Shown here: positions 52,345 through 61,336 of the stretch, in pieces
Layout: every line of letters begins with the position of its first letter
How positions within the stretch are numbered: position 1 is the stretch's first letter
Source of the DNA: Prevotella sp.
GTDB taxonomy: Bacteria; Bacteroidota; Bacteroidia; Bacteroidales; Bacteroidaceae
Length of the DNA: 64,000 bases
Reading direction: 5' to 3'
Assembly: GCA_021204905.1 (NCBI GenBank)
Contig: JAJPYN010000007.1
Coordinates: forward strand, 108,121-172,120
Position numbers and translations under genes: made by a program
Notes under the pieces: generated by a model
Seen by the model: only the letters and a program-made list of their open reading frames with translations
The model's database searches: none
Told to the model about the DNA's origin: nothing

Positions 52345-55034
52345 GAGCTAAACGACTATTATTCAGCGTCATAACGGCGCTTCTGCTCGCCTCTTGCAGC
52401 AACTCCGACGCGGTATCCGCCGGCGATGACTGGTCATTAAAGGGCGCTTTCGGCGACAGGTTCCTTGTCGGAGCGGCAATCAACCAGCTCCAATCGTCGG
52501 GGCAAGACACGGCGGCGGTGGAGGTGATACGCCGGCATTTCAATTCGATAGTGGCGGAGAACTGCATGAAATGCGAGGCTATTCACCCCGAAGAAAACCG
52601 TTACGACTTTGTTGCCGCCGACTCGCTGATGGATTTCGGCGAGGCTTCCGGCATGGCTGTCATCGGGCACTGTCTCATCTGGCACTCGCAGTGTGCGCCG
52701 TGGTTCTTCACCGACAGCGACGGCAATCAAGTGTCGGCGGAGGTGTTGAAGCTGCGAATGAAAGACCATATCACCACCATCGTCAGCCGCTACAAGGGGC
52801 GCGTGCACGGCTGGGACGTGGTGAACGAGGCGATTCTCGAGGACGGCACCTACCGGCAGAGCAAGTTCTACGAGATACTCGGCGAGGAATACATCCCCCT
52901 TGCGTTCAGCTATGCTCACGAGGCTGACCCCGACGCGGAACTTTATTACAACGATTATGCGATGAACATGCCCGCCAAGCGCGAGGCAGTGGTGAGGCTG
53001 GTGCGCTCGCTGAAAGAGCGGGGCTTGCGCATAGATGCCGTCGGGATGCAGGGACACATGGGGATGGACTACCCCGACATCGGCGAGTTTGAAGAGAGTA
53101 TAAAAGCGTTTGCCGCAGAGGGAGTGAACGTGAACATCACCGAATGGGATATGAGCGCGCTGCCTACAGTAAGCCGCTCGGCGAATGTTGCCGACAAGGT
53201 GGAATACGAACAGGCGATGAACCCTTACCCCGACGGTCTGCCCGACAGCATCAGCCGGCAGTGGAACGCGCGGATGAAGGCCTTCTTCGAGTTGTTCCTG
53301 CGCCATTCCGACGTCATCACGCGCGTTACGGCGTGGGGCGTGTCCGACGGCGACTCGTGGAAAAACGACTATCCCATGAAAGGACGAAAGGAGTACCCGT
53401 TGCTCTTCGACCGCAATTATCAACCCAAGCCGTTTGTCAGAGAGCTGTGTAATCCGAAGAAGGCTGTGTTCGGCTCGTTCGTTTATTCGGCTCTTGAAGA
53501 AGCTGTCGGTGACGGTGCTGCGGCGGACATCGCCAATCCGATATTGCCCGGCTGCTATCCCGACCCGAGCATCTGCCGCGCGGGAGACGATTATTATTTA
53601 GTCAATTCCTCCTTTGTCTTCTATCCCGGCATACCTATCTGGCACAGCAAAGACTTGAAGACGTGGACGCAACTCGGCTATGTGCTCAACCGTCCGTCGC
53701 AAGCAAACTTCCCCGACGGGCTGCGCATCAGCGGCGGCATCTATGCTCCCGACTTGAAATATAATCCTAACGACAAGTTGTTTTATCTGATTGTAACCGA
53801 CGTGGACGGCGGCGGCACTTTCTTCGTTACCACCGACGACCCGAAGAAATGCTCGTGGAGCGACCCGACCTACCTGCCTGAGGTGGGCGGTATAGACCCG
53901 AGCTTCCTGTTCGACGACGACGGTAAAGCGTATATCGTGAATAACGATGCGCCCGAAGGAACGCCGCTCTACGACGGACACCGCGCCATTTGGATACGCG
54001 AATTTGATTGGAAGAACGGCACGACAACGGGCAAGGCGCAGATGATAATCAACGGCGGAGTGGACATTTCGAAGCATCCGGTTTGGATAGAAGGTCCGCA
54101 CTTGTATCACATAGGCGGCGCTTACTACCTCATGGCAGCGGAGGGCGGCACCGGCACTGACCACAGCGAGGTGGTGTTCCGCGCCGAAAAGCCGTTCGGT
54201 CCGTTCACCCCTTGCGACATAAATCCTATTCTCACGCAGCGTGATTTGCCTGCCGGCAGACCTAATCCCGTTACGTGCACGGGGCATGCCGACCTCGTCG
54301 AGACGGCGGACGGAGATTGGTATGCCGTGTTCCTTGCCGTGCGCCCGTATCGCGACGACCACGATGTGATGGGGCGCGAGACGTTCCTGCTGCCCGTTAA
54401 ATGGACTGATAATCAGCCTGTTATACTGCCGCAGGGCGAAGTGCTGACATATTCCGCTCATCCCGTTCCCGCCACGCCGCTGTGGACGAAAGAGGGGTTG
54501 GCAAACGAGGCGATATTCATCCGCACGCCGCAAACCGCTTACTACGATATCGACAACAAGGGACGGCTGTCGCTCGCGTGCCGCAGTGTCAGGCTGAGCG
54601 ACGAAGGGCAACCGTCCGTCATCGGGCGTTGGGCGACGAGCGGCAACATTTGCGCGCAGACCTCCCTCGCTTTCAAACCCGCGACGACCGACGATTTTGC
54701 GGGCATAACGGTGTTCCACGACGACAGCCACTACATAGCTTTCGGCAAGACGATAGACGACGGAGGGCAGCCGTGCGTCAAACTCGCAGCATACAACGGC
54801 GGCGAATATCAGAGCATAGATGTTGCCTCGCTGAGCGGTGATGATGCCGGCAAGGAACTGTGGCTGAAAGTGGAGAGCGACGGAAAAGTGAATTATTCAT
54901 TCAGTTGGACGTTCAACCCGAAAGGCGAATGGACGCAGCTCGGCGAGCCTATTTCGGCAGACATGCTTAGCACACATACCGCCGGAGGGTTCACTGGCAC
55001 GCTTGTGGGCATCTACGCCGGCGCCGCGTATTAA
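52341..55034 (+). CDS. Bifunctional GH10 xylanase - GH43 lipoprotein
   Basis: An 897-aa two-enzyme fusion anchored by a lipobox Cys ([12 protein letters not shown]). Only weakly acidic residues follow Cys, unlike the surface lipoproteins of this window, so a periplasmic face is possible. GH10 module (about 35-370): [29 protein letters not shown] (acid/base Glu163), NITEWDMS (nucleophile Glu268). GH43 module (about 395-690): [17 protein letters not shown] (base Asp), [17 protein letters not shown] and [16 protein letters not shown] (acid Glu). A C-terminal beta-sandwich of about 190 residues is as in many GH43 beta-xylosidases/arabinofuranosidases. It should cut xylo-oligosaccharides and trim xylose or arabinose in one protein. 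Confidence 0.92.
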   Translation: MRAKRLLFSVITALLLASCSNSDAVSAGDDWSLKGAFGDRFLVGAAINQLQSSGQDTAAVEVIRRHFNSIVAENCMKCEAIHPEENRYDFVAADSLMDFGEASGMAVIGHCLIWHSQCAPWFFTDSDGNQVSAEVLKLRMKDHITTIVSRYKGRVHGWDVVNEAILEDGTYRQSKFYEILGEEYIPLAFSYAHEADPDAELYYNDYAMNMPAKREAVVRLVRSLKERGLRIDAVGMQGHMGMDYPDIGEFEESIKAFAAEGVNVNITEWDMSALPTVSRSANVADKVEYEQAMNPYPDGLPDSISRQWNARMKAFFELFLRHSDVITRVTAWGVSDGDSWKNDYPMKGRKEYPLLFDRNYQPKPFVRELCNPKKAVFGSFVYSALEEAVGDGAAADIANPILPGCYPDPSICRAGDDYYLVNSSFVFYPGIPIWHSKDLKTWTQLGYVLNRPSQANFPDGLRISGGIYAPDLKYNPNDKLFYLIVTDVDGGGTFFVTTDDPKKCSWSDPTYLPEVGGIDPSFLFDDDGKAYIVNNDAPEGTPLYDGHRAIWIREFDWKNGTTTGKAQMIINGGVDISKHPVWIEGPHLYHIGGAYYLMAAEGGTGTDHSEVVFRAEKPFGPFTPCDINPILTQRDLPAGRPNPVTCTGHADLVETADGDWYAVFLAVRPYRDDHDVMGRETFLLPVKWTDNQPVILPQGEVLTYSAHPVPATPLWTKEGLANEAIFIRTPQTAYYDIDNKGRLSLACRSVRLSDEGQPSVIGRWATSGNICAQTSLAFKPATTDDFAGITVFHDDSHYIAFGKTIDDGGQPCVKLAAYNGGEYQSIDVASLSGDDAGKELWLKVESDGKVNYSFSWTFNPKGEWTQLGEPISADMLSTHTAGGFTGTLVGIYAGAAY

Positions 55035-55077
55035 CCAAAAAAGTATCGAAACGAAACTAACCAAAACAATAACAAAG

Positions 55078-56046
55078 ATGAAAGAGAAAAGATATTTGTT
55101 CCCTGCCGACTATATGGCAGACCCGTCGGTGCACGTGTTCAACGACCGCGTTTATATCTATCCCTCGCACGATTGGGAATGCGAGAACGTCGAGAACGAC
55201 AACGGCGACCAGTACGTGATGAAAGACAGCCACGTGCTCTCCACCGACGACCCGATGCACGGCGAAGTAACCGACCACGGCAAGGTGCTCGACATCGTAG
55301 ATATTCCTTGGGCGGGACGACAGCTGTGGGACTCCGACGTGGCGGAGAAAGACGGCAAATACTACCTCTATTTCCCGTTGAAGGACCGCAACGACATCTT
55401 CCGCACGGGTGTTGCCATCGGCGACCGCCCCGAAGGACCGTTCATCCCGCAGCCCGACCCGATACGCGGCAGTTACAGCATCGACTACTGCGTCCTGAAA
55501 GACGGGGAGGATTATTATATGTATTTCGGCGGTCTGTGGGGCGGACAACTGCAACGCTACAAGGACAATAAGGCGTTGGAAGAGCCCTATCTGCCCGAGG
55601 GCGACGCGCCGGCGCTGCCGAGCAGGATGGTGAAACTGAGCAAGGACATGCTGCAGTTTGCCGAAGAGCCGCGCCCCGTTTATGTCGTGGATGCCGCCGG
55701 CGAGCCGCTGAAAGCTAACGACCCGCACCGCTTCTTCGAGGCAAGCTGGGTGCATAAATATAACGGGAAGTATTATTTCTCTTACTCCACGGGCGACAGC
55801 CATCTGCTCTGTTATGCCGTGAGCGACACGCCTTTCGGTCCGTTCACCTATCAGGGAGTGATTCTCACGCCGGTTGTGGGCTGGACCACTCACCATTCCA
55901 TCATCGAATACCACGGCAAATGGTACCTTTTCCATCACGACAGCGTGCCCTCCGGCGGCAAGTCGTGGCTGCGCAGCCTGAAAGTGTGCGAACTGGAATA
56001 CGATGCCGAAGGGCACATCATCACTATTGACGGCGGCGGCGAATAA
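55078..56046 (+). CDS. GH43 beta-xylosidase/alpha-L-arabinofuranosidase, cytosolic
   Basis: The start is ATG 55078 (MKEKRYLFPADYM, 322 aa); the ORF-track start at 55003 lies inside the previous gene. No signal peptide, so it acts on imported sugars in the cytosol. Single GH43 five-bladed propeller: base Asp15 in MADPSVHVFNDRVYIYPSHD, the pKa-tuning Asp in SYSIDYCVLKDGEDYYMY, and acid Glu in FFEASWVHKYNGKYYFSY. Close in pattern to subfamily GH43_1 enzymes of gut Bacteroidota, usually beta-xylosidases. Gap to the upstream gene is 43 bp and to GH67 13 bp. Confidence 0.9.
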   Translation: MKEKRYLFPADYMADPSVHVFNDRVYIYPSHDWECENVENDNGDQYVMKDSHVLSTDDPMHGEVTDHGKVLDIVDIPWAGRQLWDSDVAEKDGKYYLYFPLKDRNDIFRTGVAIGDRPEGPFIPQPDPIRGSYSIDYCVLKDGEDYYMYFGGLWGGQLQRYKDNKALEEPYLPEGDAPALPSRMVKLSKDMLQFAEEPRPVYVVDAAGEPLKANDPHRFFEASWVHKYNGKYYFSYSTGDSHLLCYAVSDTPFGPFTYQGVILTPVVGWTTHHSIIEYHGKWYLFHHDSVPSGGKSWLRSLKVCELEYDAEGHIITIDGGGE

Positions 56047-56059
56047 GGCTGTTAACTAT

Positions 56060-58072
56060 ATGATATACAGATTCTTTCTCGCGCTCGGCTTGCTGTTTGT
56101 CTCTTTCCCGGCGACGGCCGCCGACGACAGCACCAACCTCTGGCTGCCGCAAGGCGGAGGAATCGGAGCGCAGATCACCGCCTCGAAGCAGTCGCCGACC
56201 GTCGCTATTGCCGTGGATGAGCTTACTGCGGCGTGGCGGGGGCAACCCGTTATATTAGAAATAAAGAAGATAAAAGAGCTCGACAAGGAAGGCTATCGTC
56301 TGTCCGTTGCCAAGGATAAGATAGTCGTCAGCGCGCCGACGGATGCGGGACTGCTCTATGCCGCGTACGATTTGCTGCGGCGGCAGGCGACGGAGACGCC
56401 TTACCCCGAGGGCATCAGCGATGTCAATCCCGCCGTGCCGATACGCGTGCTTAATCACTGGGACAACCTCGACCGCACCGTTGAGCGCGGGTATGCGGGG
56501 CAGTCGCTGTGGGAATGGGACGCTTTGCCCGACAGCCTGTCAGACAGATACGTCGTCTACGCCCGCGCCAACGCTTCGATAGGCATCAACGGCACGGTGC
56601 TCAACAACGTCAACGCCTCGCCGCAAATCCTTTCGTCGGACTATCTCGCCAAGGTGAAAGCGCTCGCCGACGTGTTCCGACCCTATAACATAAAGGTGTA
56701 CCTTTCGGTCAATTTCGCCTCTCCGATGGTGCTCGACGGTATCGCGACGGCAGACCCGGCGGACAAGGCGGTCGTCAGTTGGTGGCGGGAGAAGGTGAAA
56801 GAGATTTACCGGCTCATCCCCGACTTCGGCGGTTTCGTGGTCAAGGCAAACTCCGAGGGGCAGCCGGGACCGTGCGACTACGGACGGACGCACGCCGAAG
56901 GCGCGAACATGATTGCCGATGCGCTGCGTCCCTACGGCGGCATACTCTTCTGGCGCGCCTTCGTTTACAACCCGACCGATGCCGACAGAGCGAAGCAATC
57001 GTACATCGAGTTTCAACCTTTCGACGGACAATTCCGCAGCAACGTCATAATACAAGTGAAGAACGGACCGATGGATTTCCAGCCGCGCGAGCCGTATAGT
57101 CCGCTGTTTACATCGATGAGCCGCACCGCGCTCGCCGCCGAGTTGCAAATAACGCAGGAATATCTGGGACATTCCAACCATCTCGTTTATCTCGCGCCGC
57201 TGTGGAAAGAGTTCTTCGGCTTCGTCCCGGAGACAAAGCTGAGAGCCGTTGCGGGCGTGGCGAACACCGGCACGGACGCGAACTGGTGCGGCAACGTTAT
57301 GGCGCAATCGAACTGGTATGCCTTCGGACGACTGGCGTGGGACGCGTCCCTGACGGAGGAGGAGATTCTTGGCGAGTGGACGATGCAGACGTTCAGCCGG
57401 GGGAAAGAGATTATTGCCGGCGGCGCACTGAACAAAATAATGCTCTCTTCGCGCGAGGCGGCGGTCAACTATATGATGCCGCTCGGACTGCACGGACTGT
57501 TCGCTTGGGGACACCACTACGGACCCGAGCCGTGGTTCTTCAGGGATGATGTCCGCGAAGACTGGACATGTCCTTATTACCACCGGGCGGACAGTCTTGG
57601 TTTGGGTTTCGACCGCAGCGTGACGGGAAGCAACGCCGTGGCGCAATATCCCGCCGACCTTGAACGGCTGTATGGCAACATTGACACCTGTCCGGAGGAA
57701 TACCTGATGTGGTTTCACCACGTGGCGTGGACGCACGAGATGAGCAGCGGACGGACGATGTGGGACGAGCTGTGCCTGCGCTACCAGAAAGGCGTGGAGC
57801 AAGTGAGACAGTTCCAAGTGTTGTGGGACAAGGTGGCGCCGTATGTGTGTCGCTGTCAAGCCGACGAGGTGAGGACGATGCTCATCACGCAGGTGCGCGA
57901 CGCGGTATGGTGGAAAGACGCTTGCCTGCTCTATTTCCAACAGTTCTCACGCTTGCCGTTCCCCGACGGGATGGAGCGTCCCGTGCACGAGCTTGACGAT
58001 TTGGAGCGGGTCGAACTGCCTATCACCAACTTTGAATGTCCGTCGTCCGAGCTGCTCAACACGCTCCGTTAG
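56060..58072 (+). CDS. GH67 alpha-glucuronidase, periplasmic
   Basis: Removes (4-O-methyl-)glucuronic acid from the non-reducing terminal xylose of xylo-oligosaccharides. The start is ATG 56060 (670 aa), giving signal peptide MIYRFFLALGLLFVSFPATA; the ORF-track start at 56003 overlaps the GH43 gene. Typical GH67 order: N-terminal GH67N domain (LLYAAYDLLRR), VPIRVLNHWDNLDRTVERGYAG, barrel with FVVKANSEGQPGPCDYGRTHAEGAN (catalytic acid region), GGILFWRAFVY and LGHSNHLVYLAPLWKE. The C-terminal domain has WFHHVAWTHEMSSGRTMWDELC. Last gene of the xylan locus. Confidence 0.94.
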   Translation: MIYRFFLALGLLFVSFPATAADDSTNLWLPQGGGIGAQITASKQSPTVAIAVDELTAAWRGQPVILEIKKIKELDKEGYRLSVAKDKIVVSAPTDAGLLYAAYDLLRRQATETPYPEGISDVNPAVPIRVLNHWDNLDRTVERGYAGQSLWEWDALPDSLSDRYVVYARANASIGINGTVLNNVNASPQILSSDYLAKVKALADVFRPYNIKVYLSVNFASPMVLDGIATADPADKAVVSWWREKVKEIYRLIPDFGGFVVKANSEGQPGPCDYGRTHAEGANMIADALRPYGGILFWRAFVYNPTDADRAKQSYIEFQPFDGQFRSNVIIQVKNGPMDFQPREPYSPLFTSMSRTALAAELQITQEYLGHSNHLVYLAPLWKEFFGFVPETKLRAVAGVANTGTDANWCGNVMAQSNWYAFGRLAWDASLTEEEILGEWTMQTFSRGKEIIAGGALNKIMLSSREAAVNYMMPLGLHGLFAWGHHYGPEPWFFRDDVREDWTCPYYHRADSLGLGFDRSVTGSNAVAQYPADLERLYGNIDTCPEEYLMWFHHVAWTHEMSSGRTMWDELCLRYQKGVEQVRQFQVLWDKVAPYVCRCQADEVRTMLITQVRDAVWWKDACLLYFQQFSRLPFPDGMERPVHELDDLERVELPITNFECPSSELLNTLR

Positions 58073-58100
58073 GCGGTGCGGGAATGGTCAAATAAAGGAC

Positions 58101-58141
58101 AAGAAAGCGGCGTGCGGACATCCTTCGCGTGCCGTTTCCTT
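58101..58141 (+). terminator. Probable terminator of the xylan enzyme unit
   Basis: Arms AAGAAAGCGGCGTGCG (58101-58116) and CGCGTGCCGTTTCCTT (58126-58141) pair along 16 positions with G-T wobbles and one mismatch around a 9-nt loop, 28 bp after the GH67 stop. The T-tract is broken (TTTCCTTGTTC), so strength is uncertain. Confidence 0.5.
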
Positions 58142-58193
58142 GTTCTCGTCAGTCTCTTGTCGGGCGGGGGTTGCTGTTAAAGAATATATAGTT

Positions 58194-58225
58194 TTTGCGC
58201 GGAAAGGGATTTTTTTATACCTTTG
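58194..58225 (+). promoter_or_regulatory. Consensus promoter of the mmdA operon
   Basis: TTTG (58194-58197), 20 bp, TACCTTTG (58218-58225): the best match to the Bacteroidota consensus in the window. The leader to mmdA is about 110 nt and shows no clear riboswitch. Confidence 0.8.
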
Positions 58226-58341
58226 CAGACCGACCCGGAGCGTGCTTTATCACCCTTGATAATTTGTCAGGCAAAATGAATATCCCGACTCCGGGCGGAG
58301 ACGAACAGATGCTGATTAAATAGAAACACAACATAAAAAGA

Positions 58342-59907
58342 ATGAGTAAACAGACAGAAAAAATCAAAGCCCTTGTTGAGAAGCGTGCCAAAGCAATGCT
58401 CGGCGGCGGAGAGAAAGCCGTTGAGAAGCAGCACCAGCGTGGTAAATATACTGCACGCGAGCGGATAGATATGCTCGTCGACGAGGGTTCGTTCGAGGAA
58501 TACGATATGTTCAAACTGCACCGCTGCCACAACTTCGGCATGGAGAAGAAGCAGTTCGACGGCGACGGAGTAGTGGTCGGCAGCGCCACGATAGACGGCC
58601 GGTTGGTCTATGTGTCGGCGCAGGACTTCACCGTCAACGGCGGCTCGCTCTCCGAAACGATGTCGCAGAAGATATGCAAGGTGATGGATATGGCGATGAC
58701 CAACGGCGCGCCGTTCATCTGTATGAACGACTCCGGCGGCGCACGCATACAAGAGGGCATCTGCTCGCTGGCGGGTTACGGCGAGTTATTTGAGCGTAAT
58801 ATATTGGCGAGCGGCGTCATCCCGCAGATCTCGGCTATACTCGGTCCCTGCGCCGGAGGAGCCGTTTATTCACCCGCACTGACGGATTTCATCTTCATGG
58901 AAGAAGGTACGTCGTATATGTTCCTCACCGGTCCGGTGGTCGTCAAGAGTGTTACGGGCGAGGATGTCGACTCGGAGCATCTCGGCGGCGCGAGCGTACA
59001 CTCCACAAAAAGCGGCGTAACGCACTTTACGGCGAAGACGGAGGAGGAGATGTTCGCAATGATAAAGACTCTGTTGAGCTATATCCCTTCAAACAATACG
59101 GAGGATGCGCCACGCACGGAATGCACCGACCCGATAAACCGCACGGCGGACTTTCTGAACGAGATTCTGCCCGACGACCCGAACAAAGCCTACGATATGT
59201 ATAAGGTGATTGCGGCTATCACCGACGAGGGAGAGTTCTTCGAGGTACAGCCGAAATTTGCCAAGAACATCATCACGGGCTTTGCACGCTTCAACGGACA
59301 GAGCGTCGGCATCGTAGCGAACCAGCCTTCGGCTTACGCGGGAGTGCTCGACACCAACGCCAGCCGCAAGGGAGCGCGCTTCGTACGTTTCTGCGACGCG
59401 TTCAACATCCCCATCGTCAGCCTTGTCGACGTGCCGGGCTTCCTGCCGGGAACGGGACAAGAATACAACGCGGTAATCCTTCACGGCGCACAACTGCTCT
59501 ACGCTTACGGCGAGGCGACAGTGCCGAAGATTACCATTACCATCCGCAAGTCGTACGGCGGCTCGCATATCGTGATGGGCTGCAAGCAGTTGCGTGCCGA
59601 CCTCAACTTCGCGTGGCCCTCGGCGGAGATTGCCGTGATGGGCGCCTCGGGAGCAGTGGCGGTGTTGCAGGCAAAAGCAATCAAAGCCGTGAAAGAGGAG
59701 GGCGGAGACGTCAAGGCGTTCATCGCCGAGAAGGAGGAGGAATATACCGAGATGTTCGCCAACCCCTATCAGGCGGCGCAATACGGATATATCGACGACG
59801 TGATAGAGCCGCGCAACACGCGTTTCCGCATCTGCCGCGGACTGGCACAGCTGGCTCACAAGCGCCAGAGTCTGCCCGCAAAGAAACACGGATGTATGCC
59901 GATGTAA
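58342..59907 (+). CDS. mmdA: Methylmalonyl-CoA decarboxylase / propionyl-CoA carboxylase, carboxyltransferase subunit
   Basis: A 521-aa biotin-dependent carboxyltransferase (AccD5/MmdA type). In propionate-forming Bacteroidales it takes the carboxyl group from (S)-methylmalonyl-CoA, giving propionyl-CoA. Two crotonase-like halves are seen. The N-half has MNDSGGARIQEGICSLAGYG (acyl-CoA site) and LGPCAGGAVYSPAL; the C-half has LVDVPGFLPGTGQEYNAVI and KSYGGSHIVMG. Whether it works with a Na+-pumping beta subunit or a biotin carboxylase depends on genes outside the window. The small gene and the biotin carrier that follow are in the order of methylmalonyl-CoA decarboxylase operons. Confidence 0.9.
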   Translation: MSKQTEKIKALVEKRAKAMLGGGEKAVEKQHQRGKYTARERIDMLVDEGSFEEYDMFKLHRCHNFGMEKKQFDGDGVVVGSATIDGRLVYVSAQDFTVNGGSLSETMSQKICKVMDMAMTNGAPFICMNDSGGARIQEGICSLAGYGELFERNILASGVIPQISAILGPCAGGAVYSPALTDFIFMEEGTSYMFLTGPVVVKSVTGEDVDSEHLGGASVHSTKSGVTHFTAKTEEEMFAMIKTLLSYIPSNNTEDAPRTECTDPINRTADFLNEILPDDPNKAYDMYKVIAAITDEGEFFEVQPKFAKNIITGFARFNGQSVGIVANQPSAYAGVLDTNASRKGARFVRFCDAFNIPIVSLVDVPGFLPGTGQEYNAVILHGAQLLYAYGEATVPKITITIRKSYGGSHIVMGCKQLRADLNFAWPSAEIAVMGASGAVAVLQAKAIKAVKEEGGDVKAFIAEKEEEYTEMFANPYQAAQYGYIDDVIEPRNTRFRICRGLAQLAHKRQSLPAKKHGCMPM

Positions 59908-59921
59908 ACATAGCTTGACGT

Positions 59922-60074
59922 ATGGATAAGAATGTTTACGCAGCCATCGCGATGGCGCTATATGAATATCAAGGCAATAATGTCCACGACCGCGAGCCGG
60001 GCATTATCACCATAAAAGAGAAGCGGACTTTGTGGGATGCCAAGTTCCTTAGTTTTACACGGAAACCCAGATAA
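59922..60074 (+). CDS. Small MmdE/OadG-tail-like protein, 50 aa (absent from ORF track)
   Basis: ATG at 59922 to TAA at 60072-60074, in the 173-bp gap between mmdA and the biotin carrier (14 bp after one, 6 bp before the other). The product begins MDKNVYAAIAMALYEYQGNN and continues VHDREPGIITIK...TLWDAKF. The AAIAMAL...VHD..(x)n..ITIK...W pattern resembles the C-terminal tail of OadG/MmdD subunits and the 55-aa MmdE of Veillonella, which stabilises the decarboxylase complex. No membrane segment. The tight spacing on both sides supports a real gene; the function is by analogy. Confidence 0.75.
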   Translation: MDKNVYAAIAMALYEYQGNNVHDREPGIITIKEKRTLWDAKFLSFTRKPR

Positions 60075-60080
60075 AAAGAG

Positions 60081-60506
60081 ATGAGCACATTCAAATATAA
60101 AATCGACGGAAAGGAATATAATGTAGAGGTTGCCGAGGCTGACGGCGGCACGGTAAATGTCACGGTCAACGGCGAGGCGTATGCTGTGGAGCTTGAGAAG
60201 GAAGCCGCGCCGGAGAAGAAAAAGCCGGTACTCGGGCAGCCTAAGGAGGAAACGGCGGAAACGGAGACGACCTCTGCTGCAAACGTGAACACAGCCAACG
60301 CGCTGCGTGCGCCCCTGCCCGGCATCGTTACCGAGATAAAAGTGAAGGCAGGCGACGACGTTAAGGCGGGCGACACGCTCGTAGTGCTTGAGGCGATGAA
60401 GATGGCTAACAACCTCGATGCGGAGAAGAGCGGCAAGGTAACCGCCGTCTGCGTCAAGGTAGGCGAGAGCGTGATGGAAGATGCGCCGCTCGTTGTGGTG
60501 GAATAA
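60081..60506 (+). CDS. Biotin carboxyl carrier protein (MmdC/AccB-like)
   Basis: A 141-aa carrier whose biotinylated lysine shuttles CO2 for the carboxyltransferase. An N-terminal beta-rich segment (FKYKIDGKEYNVEV) is followed by a charged, Ala/Glu/Thr linker (about 42-75) and the biotinyl domain (76-141) with the attachment motif EAMKMANN. Placement after mmdA and the MmdE-like gene gives the order A-E-C. No mmdB-like membrane subunit follows; the next gene is a glycosyltransferase. Confidence 0.92.
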   Translation: MSTFKYKIDGKEYNVEVAEADGGTVNVTVNGEAYAVELEKEAAPEKKKPVLGQPKEETAETETTSAANVNTANALRAPLPGIVTEIKVKAGDDVKAGDTLVVLEAMKMANNLDAEKSGKVTAVCVKVGESVMEDAPLVVVE

Positions 60507-60531
60507 CGCCGCAGGAAGGCAAAAAATAAAA

Positions 60532-61323
60532 ATGCCGAGGAAGGTTCTCTTTATCAATCAGGAAACGTCTCCATACGTGCCCGACAGCGTTATGGCGGGT
60601 ATGGGAAGAGAATTGCCGGAGCGCGCACAGGCGGCAGGCTGCGAGATACGCACGTTCATGCCCAAGTGGGGGCTCATCAACGAGCGGCGCGGACAGCTGC
60701 ACGAGGTGATACGCCTCTCGGGAATGAATCTCGTGGTGAACGACAACGACCATCCGCTGCTCATTAAAGTGGCGTCGCTGCCCGTAACGCGCGTGCAGGT
60801 GTATTTCATCGACAACGACGAATATTTCGGCCGCCGCTTCATGACCCTCGACGCCGCCGGCAATGAGTTTGAAGACAACGGCGAACGGGCGATATTCTTC
60901 GCGCGCGGCGCACTCGAGACAGTGAAGAAGCTGCGGTGGAAGCCCGATGTGGTCGTCTGCCAAGGGTGGATGGCCGCCGTCGTGCCCCTTTACATCCGCA
61001 CCGTCTACTCCGACGAGCCTTGCCTTGCCGACACGAAAATTATCACCTCGCTTTTCGAGACAGGCTTCAAGGGCGAGCTCGAAGAGGTCTTCAAACAGTG
61101 CCTCGAGTACAAAGAAGTAACGTCCGCCACGCTGAAGAAATACAAGCCGAAATTCGATTTCGACGAGATGATAAAGCTCGCCGTGGATTATAGCGACGCC
61201 GTGGCCGTAACATCGCCGGCAGTGGACCAAGCCGCGCAGGATTACGCCCGGCAGCACGCCCGCGCCATCGACTGCCCGCACGACGACCTCGCGCCGTTCA
61301 TCAAGCTGATCGAAGACATTTAA
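60532..61323 (+). CDS. Short GT5 starch/glycogen synthase-like protein (catalytic N-domain only)
   Basis: The start is ATG 60532 (MPRKVLFINQETSPYVP, 263 aa), 25 bp after the biotin carrier gene. It matches the N-terminal GT5 domain of glycogen synthases: start-like ..FINQETSPYV, ERAQAAGCEIRTFMPKWG, GERAIFFARGALE, PDVVVCQGWMAAVVPLYI. The C-terminal GT1 half is wholly missing, and the ADP-glucose-binding KxGG motif expected after SPYV is replaced by DSVMAGMG. It is thus unlikely to be an ordinary glycogen synthase. Such short forms beside DUF4270 genes appear conserved in Bacteroidales, which argues against a pseudogene. Role unknown. Confidence 0.75.
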   Translation: MPRKVLFINQETSPYVPDSVMAGMGRELPERAQAAGCEIRTFMPKWGLINERRGQLHEVIRLSGMNLVVNDNDHPLLIKVASLPVTRVQVYFIDNDEYFGRRFMTLDAAGNEFEDNGERAIFFARGALETVKKLRWKPDVVVCQGWMAAVVPLYIRTVYSDEPCLADTKIITSLFETGFKGELEEVFKQCLEYKEVTSATLKKYKPKFDFDEMIKLAVDYSDAVAVTSPAVDQAAQDYARQHARAIDCPHDDLAPFIKLIEDI

Positions 61324-61336
61324 CTCGTAAAAAACA

